Part shown: positions 57,930-64,000 of the stretch, in pieces
How positions within the stretch are numbered: the stretch's first letter is position 1
Layout of the letters: the number at the start of each line of letters is the position of its first letter
Assembly (NCBI RefSeq): GCF_041431415.1
Contig: NZ_CP107845.1
Location: 3,348,001 to 3,412,000 of the forward strand
DNA length: 64,000 nt
DNA from: Streptomyces sp. NBC_00513
GTDB lineage: Bacteria > Actinomycetota > Actinomycetes > Streptomycetales > Streptomycetaceae
Direction of reading: 5' to 3'
Made by a program: the position numbers and the translations under genes
Notes under the pieces: generated by a model
Database searches by the model: none
The model's input: the letters and a program-made list of their open reading frames with translations, nothing else
Told to the model about the DNA's origin: nothing

Positions 57930-58790
57930 ATGACCGTGGCCCGCATCCAACACCGCACCGTCGACGTGGACGGCGTCACCGTCGCCTACCGCGAGAGCGG
58001 CCCGTCCGACGCCCCCGTACTGCTGCTCCTGCACGGCTTCCCGACCTCCTCCCACCAGTTCACCCGCCTCATGGACGCCCTGGCCGACACCCCGTACCGG
58101 CTCATCGCCCCCGACTACCCCGGCTCCGGCCGGACCGAGACCCCGAACGGATTCACGTACTCCTTCGACCGGCTCGCGGACATCGTCGAGGGCTTCACCG
58201 ACGCCCTCGCCCTGGACCGCTTCGCGCTGTACGTCTTCGACTTCGGCGCCCCGGTCGGTCTGCGGGTCGCCGCGCGGCGACCGGAGCGGGTGACGGGCCT
58301 CATCGTGCAGAACGGCAACGCGTACGAGGAGGGACTGTCGGACGCGGCCCGCGAGTTCGCCGGCCTGCGCCGCGAGGTGCCGGGCGACGAGGAGAAGGTC
58401 CGCGGGCTGTTCACCGAGGAGGGCACCCGCTTCCAGTACGAGACCGGGGTCGCCGACACCGCACTGATCTCCCCGGACTCCTGGACCCTGGACCTCCACC
58501 ACCTCGCCCGCCCCGGCCGCACGGACGCCCAGGCCGACCTGGCCTTCGACTACGCGTCGAACTTCGCCCACTACCCCACCTGGCAGGCGTGGCTCCGCTC
58601 GGCGCGACTCCCCGTCCTGGTCCTGTGGGGCGCGGGCGACCCCTTCTTCACCCCGGCGGGAGCCAAGGCGTACCTGCGGGACGCGCCGGACGCGGAGGTG
58701 CACGTCTTCGAGGGCGCGGGCCACTTCGCCCTCGAAACCCACCTCCCCACCATCGCCCCCCTGATCGCGGCCTTCCTCCCCACCCTCTGA
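57930..58790 (+). CDS. Alpha/beta hydrolase with an aspartate nucleophile (epoxide hydrolase/dehalogenase-like)
   Basis: This 286-residue hydrolase has the oxyanion-hole segment LLLLHGFPTSSHQF. The nucleophile elbow is YVFDFGAPVGLR, with Asp104 where esterases have Ser. The acid is in LVLWGAGDPFF and the catalytic His in FEGAGHFALET. Asp nucleophiles occur in epoxide hydrolases and haloalkane dehalogenases, so a C-O or C-halogen substrate is likelier than a simple ester. The ATG at 57930 gives CCAGGAGG a 6-base spacing, better than the overlapping GTG at 57927. It is divergent from the CGNR regulator. Confidence 0.88.
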   Translation: MTVARIQHRTVDVDGVTVAYRESGPSDAPVLLLLHGFPTSSHQFTRLMDALADTPYRLIAPDYPGSGRTETPNGFTYSFDRLADIVEGFTDALALDRFALYVFDFGAPVGLRVAARRPERVTGLIVQNGNAYEEGLSDAAREFAGLRREVPGDEEKVRGLFTEEGTRFQYETGVADTALISPDSWTLDLHHLARPGRTDAQADLAFDYASNFAHYPTWQAWLRSARLPVLVLWGAGDPFFTPAGAKAYLRDAPDAEVHVFEGAGHFALETHLPTIAPLIAAFLPTL

Positions 58791-59096
58791 GCTCGCCCCG
58801 AACGCCGGCGAGGCCGGGTTCGCCGGACGACCCGGTGAGACCGGATTCGCTCACGGGGTCGGACTGTTGGTCGGGGGCGGGGACGGGGTGGGGTGTCGGC
58901 CGGGACGTGGAAGTGGGATTTGTGGCGCGCAACCCCCGCCCCACACACCAACCCGACCCAGGGCGCCTAAATCACACAGTCCCGGACGACACCCCACCCC
59001 GGCACCGACCACGACCCCCCGCCCGACCCCCACCCCCCAGCCCCGCCGGCGCTTGAGGCGCCCGGCGCAGCCGGGACCGGCAGCAACCAACCGCAA
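58791..59096. other. Non-coding stretch with a Streptomyces-type dispersed sequence
   Basis: No credible gene is seen; composition is C/A-rich and low complexity. The segment around 59036-59062 (CAGCCCCGCCGGCGCTTGAG and following) resembles, from memory, a short sequence found in very many intergenic regions of Streptomyces genomes. A similar element (AACGCCGGCGAGGCCGG) is near 58801. Confidence 0.4.
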
Positions 59097-59186
59097 GACG
59101 GCAACGCGGCGAGACGGCAACGCGGCAAGACGGCAACCACCACCGCCCGGCCAGGGCAACGGCCAGGGCAACGGCCAAGGCAACGA
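59097..59186. repeat. Two adjacent tandem-repeat arrays abutting a stop codon
   Basis: A 16-bp unit GACGGCAACGCGGCGA is repeated 2.6 times (59097-59138, one A/G difference). After 12 bases, a 12-bp unit CCAGGGCAACGG is repeated three times (59151-59186, last copy with two changes). The second array ends exactly at the stop codon of the leftward coiled-coil gene. Confidence 0.8.
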
Positions 59187-60077
59187 CTACGCCGACGCCC
59201 TCCCCGTAAGCGCCGCCAGGCTAGCCCGCACGTGGTTCATGTGCGCCCGCATCTCGTCCTGCGCCTCCCCGTGCTCCCGCAGGATCCGTTCCGTCTCGCG
59301 CCCGACCCGTTCCTCCCGCACCCGCGCCTGCGCCAGCACCTCGGACGCCCGTGCTTCGGCGTCCTCCTGCCCGTGCCGCGCCGACTCCTCCGCTTCGGCG
59401 AACGCCCGCCGCGCGTCGGCCAACCGCCCTTCGGCCTGGCGCTCCAACTCCGCTTGCCGGGCTTCCAGTTCGGCTTCCCGTGCCGCCAGTTCCCGTTCGG
59501 CCGCGTCCCGGCGGTCCGCGTGTTCCTGCTCGCGTTCCGCCAGCAGCTCGTCCGACCGGCGGCGCGTCTCGACCAGGGCCGTGTGCGCCTCCGACCGCCA
59601 GGCCGCCGCGTCGTCCCGGGCCTCCGCCCGGGCGTCGTCCGCTTCCCGGCGTGCCCGCAGCAGCCCCTGGCGGGCCCGTACCTCGGTCTGTTCGCGCACC
59701 GCTTCCGCGTCCTGCCGCGCCAGCTCGGTCACCCGGTCCGCGTGCGCCTCGGCGGCGCCCTGGGTGGTGAACACGTCGGCGCGCGCGTCCGCGCGTACGC
59801 AGTCCGCCTCCTCCTGCGCGAGCAGCAGGATTCGCCGGGCCCGTTCGCTCAGCTCGTCGTACGTCTGGGGGGCGAGCGAGGCGACCCGCTCGCGCAGCCG
59901 CTCCGCCTCCGCCTCCATCTGCTTGGCCAGGACGGTCAACCGTGCCACTCGCTCCCAGGCCTCGTCCCGGATTTCCGAGAGGCGCACGAGGTACCGGTTC
60001 ACCTCGTCCGGCCGGTAACCGCGGCCGCGCACGGTCGCGAAACCCTGGGGACCGTGAGGTGACATGGGTGCACTCAT
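59187..60077 (-). CDS. DivIVA-like coiled-coil protein
   Basis: This 296-residue protein has an N-terminal DivIVA-type segment (FATVRGRGYRPDEVNRYLVRLSEIRDEAWERVARL). Almost continuous heptad coiled coil follows to residue 280, extremely rich in Ala, Glu and Arg. Relatives in Streptomyces are often annotated as cellulose-binding proteins, but the sequence points to a cytoskeletal or polar scaffold. No enzymatic motif is present. ATG at 60077. It is single and separated by terminators and repeats from its neighbours. Confidence 0.83.
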   Translation of the reverse strand: MSAPMSPHGPQGFATVRGRGYRPDEVNRYLVRLSEIRDEAWERVARLTVLAKQMEAEAERLRERVASLAPQTYDELSERARRILLLAQEEADCVRADARADVFTTQGAAEAHADRVTELARQDAEAVREQTEVRARQGLLRARREADDARAEARDDAAAWRSEAHTALVETRRRSDELLAEREQEHADRRDAAERELAAREAELEARQAELERQAEGRLADARRAFAEAEESARHGQEDAEARASEVLAQARVREERVGRETERILREHGEAQDEMRAHMNHVRASLAALTGRASA

Positions 60078-60143
60078 CCTGGAAGCGCCTCTCTCGCGGG
60101 GATTCCCGTCAAGGATGCGTCATTTGCGACCAGAAGCCGGAAT

Positions 60144-60182
60144 GGCCGGGCCGGAACCCCGTTCGAGGGTTCCGGCCCGGCC
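60144..60182 (-). terminator. Terminator with perfect 16-bp stem
   Basis: GGCCGGGCCGGAACCC (60144-60159) and GGGTTCCGGCCCGGCC (60167-60182) pair perfectly, 20 bases downstream of the SUKH-4 gene on the minus strand. Confidence 0.85.
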
Positions 60183-60201
60183 CATCACACGGACCCGCGG
60201 G

Positions 60202-62835
60202 TCAGAGCAGTCCGTCCCACATCTGTTCCAGCAGCACCGACCACCAGCTCTCCGGCGACGCCAGCGCCGCGCTGTCGAGGCCGGCCAGATTCGTCTGGAA
60301 ATCGACCGTCCAGCGGCCCGCCTGCTCCGGCGTCAGGTGCTGCCGCAGCCGCCACATGTGCCCCAGCATCGCCAGCGACCGCACGAATTGCGGCAGGCTG
60401 GAGTTCACGAACTGCGGCGGCACCGGAGCACCGCCCGGCCCGGCCTCCACCGGGACCGCCACTATGTGCGCCGTCCCGTACTGCACGCAGAGCGCCTTGC
60501 CGAAGTCGCTTCCGACGACGAGGTACGAGCCCGCGTCCGATGCCGGCTGCACCTGCCGCTGCGCCGCCAACTCGGCCAGTGTCGGCACCGGTTGGCCGGG
60601 CACGGCCTGCGCCCAGAAGAACGGACCGAAGTCCACCGGCAGCCCCGACCACATCAGGGTCTGGGCCACGATCTCCGGCACGCCCTGCCGGGACACGGCC
60701 CGCTGGTCGAAGCGGAACACGCCCTGCGGGCCGAACGCCCCTGCCAGCTCCTGCGCGATGGCCTCCAACGGGATCGCCGGTTGGAGGGGGACCTGCGGCA
60801 GCGGCGCGCGTACCGGCGCGGGACGCGCCGGACCGTCCGCCACCTGATGGAGTTCGCTCTGGTGGGTGATCAGGTGTCGCATGCCCTGCTGACGGCTCGC
60901 GTGATCCGTCCCGTACGGGGCCACGCTGGTGATCCGGACCTGGGGCCAGGTCTCGCGGATCATCCGCGCGCAGTAGCCGCCGGGCAGCTCGCAGGACCCC
61001 AACTCGGTGTGCAGCTCCAGTACCTGCTGCGGCGGCACGTTCATGGCGCGCAGCTCGTGCAGGATCTGCCACTCGGGGTGCGGGGTGCCGGGCGCCGAGC
61101 GGCGGATCAGCTGCTGCTCGGAGCCGTCGGGCGCGCGGTAGCGCAGCACGGCCTGGTAGCCGGGGCCGACGGTGGGCACGCCGGACGCGGCCGGCGCCGG
61201 TGCCATGGGCTGCGGCACCGGAGCGGCGGGCGCGCCGGGCGGACCGGGCGGTTGGGGTACGCCGGGGCCGGCGAGCATCGTCGCGGCGTGGTGCGGCGTC
61301 CCACCCCCGGGAGTACCGGGAGTACCAGGAGCCCCGGGCGCGCCGGGGGGCCTGGGCGGCTGCACGACGGACGGGCCCGCGAGCATCGTCGCGGCGTGAT
61401 CGATCCCGCCACCGGGAGCACCGGGAACACCGGAGCCACCGGGCGCACCCGGAGCACCGGGCGGACCGGGAGGCGTCGGCGCACCGGAACCCGCCGGACC
61501 CACGCCCGAACCCACACCCGGACCCGCGAGCATCGTCGCCGCGTGATCCACCCCACCACCGGGCACACCCGGCGGACCGGGCGGCTGCGGCGCACCGGGC
61601 GAACCCGGCGGCCTGGGCGGCTGCACCACGGACGGGCCCGCCAACATCGTCGCGGCGTGATCGATCCCGCCACCGGAAGAGCCGGCGGAACCGGAGCCAC
61701 CGGGCGCGCCCGGAGCCCCGGGCGGACCGGGAGGCGTCGGCGCACCGGGACCCGCCGGACCCACACCCGAACCCACACCCGGACCCGCGAGCATCGTCGC
61801 CGCGTGATCCACCCCACCACCGGGCACACCCGGCGGTCGGGGCGGTACGGGCGGCTGCCCCGGAGCGGAGGCTCCGGGCGCACCGGGCGGACCGGGCGGG
61901 CTCACGGAAGCGCCCGACCCCGGCCGGGAGAGCTGGGCCTTGCTCGTCGGCGCGTCGGCGATGTCGCCCGCGTCCGAGCCGTGCCCCAGGGCGGGCACGA
62001 CCGCGGTCCGCGGCAGCCGGCTGCCGCCGGCCATGAGCTGGGTCTGCGCGTCGGGGGCCGCCGCGGCCGGCGCGTCCTCCAGGTCCGACCCGGACAGCGG
62101 CGGCGCGAACACCGTCGCCGGCAAGGGCACGGAACCCTCGTCCGCGCCGGAGTTCACATCGGTCCCGGCCCAAGGCGTGGCACCGATCGGGAACCCGTCG
62201 TTGGCGGTCGGCTCGTACGGGATCTCGCCGCCGCGCCGCAGCGGTACGACGTCACCCGGGGCATCGGCCGTGCCGGGCGCCGGGGTGGCGGGAGCGGGAG
62301 GGCCGCCGACCGGGACGGCGGGCTCCGCCGAAGCGGCCCCCGAGCCGGAACCGGAACCCACACCCGCGGCCTCACCGGACGACGATCCCGCGTCGGACGA
62401 CGATCCCGCGTCGGACGACAGGGCCGCGGCCGACGAGTCCGCGGCCGGGGCCCGCGGGATCCCCGCACGGTCCGCCGCCTCCTGCAACCACTCGGGCGGA
62501 CTCAGCATGAACGAGGTCTGTTCCGAGTCGATCCGCGGCGGCGGAACCGAGGCCTCGGAGCCCGCCGGAGCGGTCGCGGCCCCGTACTCCTCCTCGTACC
62601 GCCGGATCACCTCACCCACCGGCAGCCCCGGCCACAGCGTCACCTCACCGCTGTCCCGCGCGATGACCAGCCGCTGCCGGCCACCGCCGGACACCGGACC
62701 GGCCGCCCGGTCCTCGGCCCACACCACGAAGCCCAGCCCGAACTCCCGCACCCGCACCTCACGGTGCTGGTACGCGGGCACGTCCCCGTTGATCCACTCC
62801 TCGGCGCGTTCCTGCGCCTGTGCGAAGGTCACCAT
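60202..62835 (-). CDS. Large multi-domain immunity-type protein: Imm35/YrhB-like, collagen-like repeats, deaminase-like and SUKH-4 domains
   Basis: This is an 877-residue protein. Residues 1-90 (FAQAQERAEEWINGDVPAYQHREVRVREFGLGFVVWAEDR) resemble Imm35/YrhB immunity domains. About 110-530 is low complexity: collagen-like GPPGAPG runs and five copies of a DHAATMLAGP motif (one as HHAATMLAGP). About 540-650 resembles an inactive nucleotide/YwqJ-type deaminase (HPEWQILHELRAMN...HTELGSCELPGGYCARMI). About 690-877 is SUKH-4-like (SYLVVGSDFGKALCVQYGT...FVRSLAMLGHMWRLR). It has no signal peptide or TM helix. ATG at 62835 is 7 bases after the upstream gene, so they form one operon. Function is inferred from domains only. 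Confidence 0.8.
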   Translation of the reverse strand: MVTFAQAQERAEEWINGDVPAYQHREVRVREFGLGFVVWAEDRAAGPVSGGGRQRLVIARDSGEVTLWPGLPVGEVIRRYEEEYGAATAPAGSEASVPPPRIDSEQTSFMLSPPEWLQEAADRAGIPRAPAADSSAAALSSDAGSSSDAGSSSGEAAGVGSGSGSGAASAEPAVPVGGPPAPATPAPGTADAPGDVVPLRRGGEIPYEPTANDGFPIGATPWAGTDVNSGADEGSVPLPATVFAPPLSGSDLEDAPAAAAPDAQTQLMAGGSRLPRTAVVPALGHGSDAGDIADAPTSKAQLSRPGSGASVSPPGPPGAPGASAPGQPPVPPRPPGVPGGGVDHAATMLAGPGVGSGVGPAGPGAPTPPGPPGAPGAPGGSGSAGSSGGGIDHAATMLAGPSVVQPPRPPGSPGAPQPPGPPGVPGGGVDHAATMLAGPGVGSGVGPAGSGAPTPPGPPGAPGAPGGSGVPGAPGGGIDHAATMLAGPSVVQPPRPPGAPGAPGTPGTPGGGTPHHAATMLAGPGVPQPPGPPGAPAAPVPQPMAPAPAASGVPTVGPGYQAVLRYRAPDGSEQQLIRRSAPGTPHPEWQILHELRAMNVPPQQVLELHTELGSCELPGGYCARMIRETWPQVRITSVAPYGTDHASRQQGMRHLITHQSELHQVADGPARPAPVRAPLPQVPLQPAIPLEAIAQELAGAFGPQGVFRFDQRAVSRQGVPEIVAQTLMWSGLPVDFGPFFWAQAVPGQPVPTLAELAAQRQVQPASDAGSYLVVGSDFGKALCVQYGTAHIVAVPVEAGPGGAPVPPQFVNSSLPQFVRSLAMLGHMWRLRQHLTPEQAGRWTVDFQTNLAGLDSAALASPESWWSVLLEQMWDGLL
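61351..61840. repeat. 261-bp tandem duplication inside the SUKH-4 gene
   Basis: The sequence from about 61371 recurs at about 61632, and that at 61480 recurs at 61741, a constant 261-base (87-codon) step with only scattered differences. It is in frame and doubles a block of collagen-like repeats plus two DHAATMLAGP motifs. Confidence 0.8.
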
Positions 62836-62842
62836 CGCGCCG

Positions 62843-63838
62843 TCACCCCTCCACCGGCGCGGAACCCGCCACCGGAACCGAACGAGCGAATCCGCCGTCC
62901 ACCATCAGACCGGCCACCGTCTCCAGCTCCGGCGGGTTACCCGCCAAGCGTTCGAGAAAGGCGTCGAAATCGGCACCGCACGGCAGCAACAGCCGCTCCA
63001 CGCGCTCCTGCACCGACCAGCCGTCCCGGTCGCGCGCGTCGTCGTACGGGGAGAACCACACGGAGCCGATCCCCTCGCCCTTCACCTTCACCGCGAGCAG
63101 CCCGCCCTGTGCGAAGGCCACGCACAGGTAGTCCTTCGTCAGGTGGTCCCGCAGACACTTGTTGACGTAGACGAGGTCGTTGACCGCCGCTTCCTCGCGC
63201 ACCGTGAAGAACGGCTGGTCGACCAGCACCCCGAGGTCCACGTCCAGGCCCGCGCCGACCGGCGCGCAGCCGCCCGCCGCCTTCAGGAACGCCCGGTACG
63301 CCTCCGGCAGCCGGTAGCCGAGGTCCTCCTCGACGCCCTGCACCTGCTGCTCGGACACCGACACCACCGACTTCGGCAGTCCCAGGTGCGCCGGGCGCAC
63401 TTCCTGGAGGGGGCGCGTGCCGCGCTTCTCGTGGTCCACGGGCGCCGTCGTCAGTCCGGCGTGGTGCCGCAGCAGTGCCTTCACCTCGACGGGGACCAGT
63501 TCCATCCGCCGCGTCCCGGCCACGTGGTGCCAGGTCCATCCGTGCGGGGTCGCCACCGGGCCGACGGTGTCCCACAGCTCGTGGCCCGCCTCCCGCATCG
63601 CCGCGTTGGCGGACACGTAGTCCGTCAGGCGCAGCTCGTCCACGCCGAAGCCCTCCGGCGGCTCGGCGATCTCCACCGCGGCGCGCGCGTAGGGCGAGAA
63701 ATCGGGATGCCCGTCCCCGCTGATCCGTACTCCGTGGGGATGCCGAGCGGCCCGGACCGGGTCCGGGAAATGCACGACCTGCCCCGAGTAAGCGGCGTTG
63801 GGTGGCGCGGCCTGCTGCCCGAGCCGACCTGTCGTCAT
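62843..63838 (-). CDS. WHH-type nuclease-like domain fused to a SMI1/KNR4 (SUKH) immunity domain
   Basis: This is a 331-residue protein. Residues 20-130 match the HNH/EndoVII-related WHH toxin pattern: VRISGDGHPDFSPYARAAVEI, LTDYVSANAAM, GWTWHHVAGTRRMELVPVEV (W103-H104-H105) and LLRHHAGL. Residues about 160-310 are SUKH-like (VSEQQVQGVEEDLGYRLPEAYRAFLKAAGG...DLGVLVDQPFFTV...YVNKCLRDH). A polymorphic-toxin nuclease and an immunity fold are thus in one chain, without signal peptide or delivery domain. ATG at 63838. It is the first gene of the operon with the SUKH-4 protein. Whether the nuclease is active is unknown. Confidence 0.75.
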   Translation of the reverse strand: MTTGRLGQQAAPPNAAYSGQVVHFPDPVRAARHPHGVRISGDGHPDFSPYARAAVEIAEPPEGFGVDELRLTDYVSANAAMREAGHELWDTVGPVATPHGWTWHHVAGTRRMELVPVEVKALLRHHAGLTTAPVDHEKRGTRPLQEVRPAHLGLPKSVVSVSEQQVQGVEEDLGYRLPEAYRAFLKAAGGCAPVGAGLDVDLGVLVDQPFFTVREEAAVNDLVYVNKCLRDHLTKDYLCVAFAQGGLLAVKVKGEGIGSVWFSPYDDARDRDGWSVQERVERLLLPCGADFDAFLERLAGNPPELETVAGLMVDGGFARSVPVAGSAPVEG

Positions 63839-64000
63839 GGCGGTAGCCCCCTGCTGGATCTGGCTGGTTCACCACAGCCTATGTGCTCGGGCAAGGGGCT
63901 CACCCGCAGCCGAAGCAGCATGCCGGCCACACCCCCTCACGTGGGGCGGGAAGAGCCGAATTGATACGAATATTCGACCCCGCTTCCCCACCACAGGGGA
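63839..64000. other. Upstream region of the toxin/immunity operon
   Basis: No gene is seen before the window edge. The decameric palindrome CGAATATTCG (63967-63976) lies about 130 bases upstream of the start codon in AT-richer sequence and could be an operator or part of a promoter. Confidence 0.4.

Noticed and set aside
61172..62036. Plus-strand frames opposite the collagen-like region
   Set aside because: They mirror the repeat and carry no domain; the minus-strand gene has clear N- and C-terminal domains.

Overview
This is a high-GC actinobacterial chromosome segment, almost certainly from Streptomyces or a close relative. The support is extreme GC at third codon positions, many GTG starts, GTGA start/stop overlaps, a bldA-type tRNA-Leu(UAA), paired Rpf-LysM secreted proteins, and a gene order (hut, cbs, thiolase, ABC exporter, cfa-like, ndh, ppx, divIC, eno, rpf pair, P450, mazG, mfd, ABC exporter) that matches from memory the S. 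coelicolor core around SCO3070-SCO3111. There is no prophage, insertion sequence or CRISPR array.

Layout. 1-10.4 kb: a truncated secreted protein, a histidine-utilisation operon (hutU, M20 amidohydrolase, hutF, hutI, leftward), a divergent PLP decarboxylase, a TetR/FAD-monooxygenase divergon and an RpiR regulator. The hut promoter and the rpiR upstream region share a palindromic motif. 10.5-19.1 kb: housekeeping and conserved hypotheticals (cbs, SGNH hydrolase, thiolase, Bax-inhibitor-1), ending at bldA. 19.6-26.0 kb: a MacB-like ABC exporter, a cyclopropane-fatty-acid-synthase-like enzyme and type II NADH dehydrogenase, whose upstream region carries a Rex-type operator.

26.4-31.6 kb is the most unusual part. 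It is a compact five-gene leftward operon: a two-TM coiled-coil membrane protein, a MotB/ZorB-like single-TM protein with a membrane Asp, a TerY-like vWA protein, a PP2C phosphatase and an atypical kinase. It lies between ndh and ppx next to a relE remnant, and its first gene has an in-frame TTA codon, so it is a candidate bldA-controlled accessory signalling or defence module.

31.6-47.2 kb: ppx, DUF501, divIC-like, eno, two resuscitation-promoting factors (the first behind a ydaO/c-di-AMP riboswitch), P450, flavohaemoglobin-like gene, mazG, SurA-like lipoprotein, YfhO-type membrane protein, a Ser/Thr kinase with a TPR-like tail, and a small MT0933-type protein. 47.2-60.1 kb: mfd, a second ABC exporter, a DHA2 MFS pump, a TTA-containing membrane protein, a CGNR regulator divergent from an alpha/beta hydrolase, and a DivIVA-like coiled-coil protein. 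60.2-63.8 kb: a two-gene immunity/toxin-type operon, made of a WHH-nuclease-like/SUKH fusion and a very large Imm35-like/SUKH-4 protein with collagen-like repeats.

Most transcription units end in long perfect hairpins. Starts were chosen from Shine-Dalgarno spacing, overlap with the upstream gene, or family length. Family assignments come from recognisable motifs, not from database searches.
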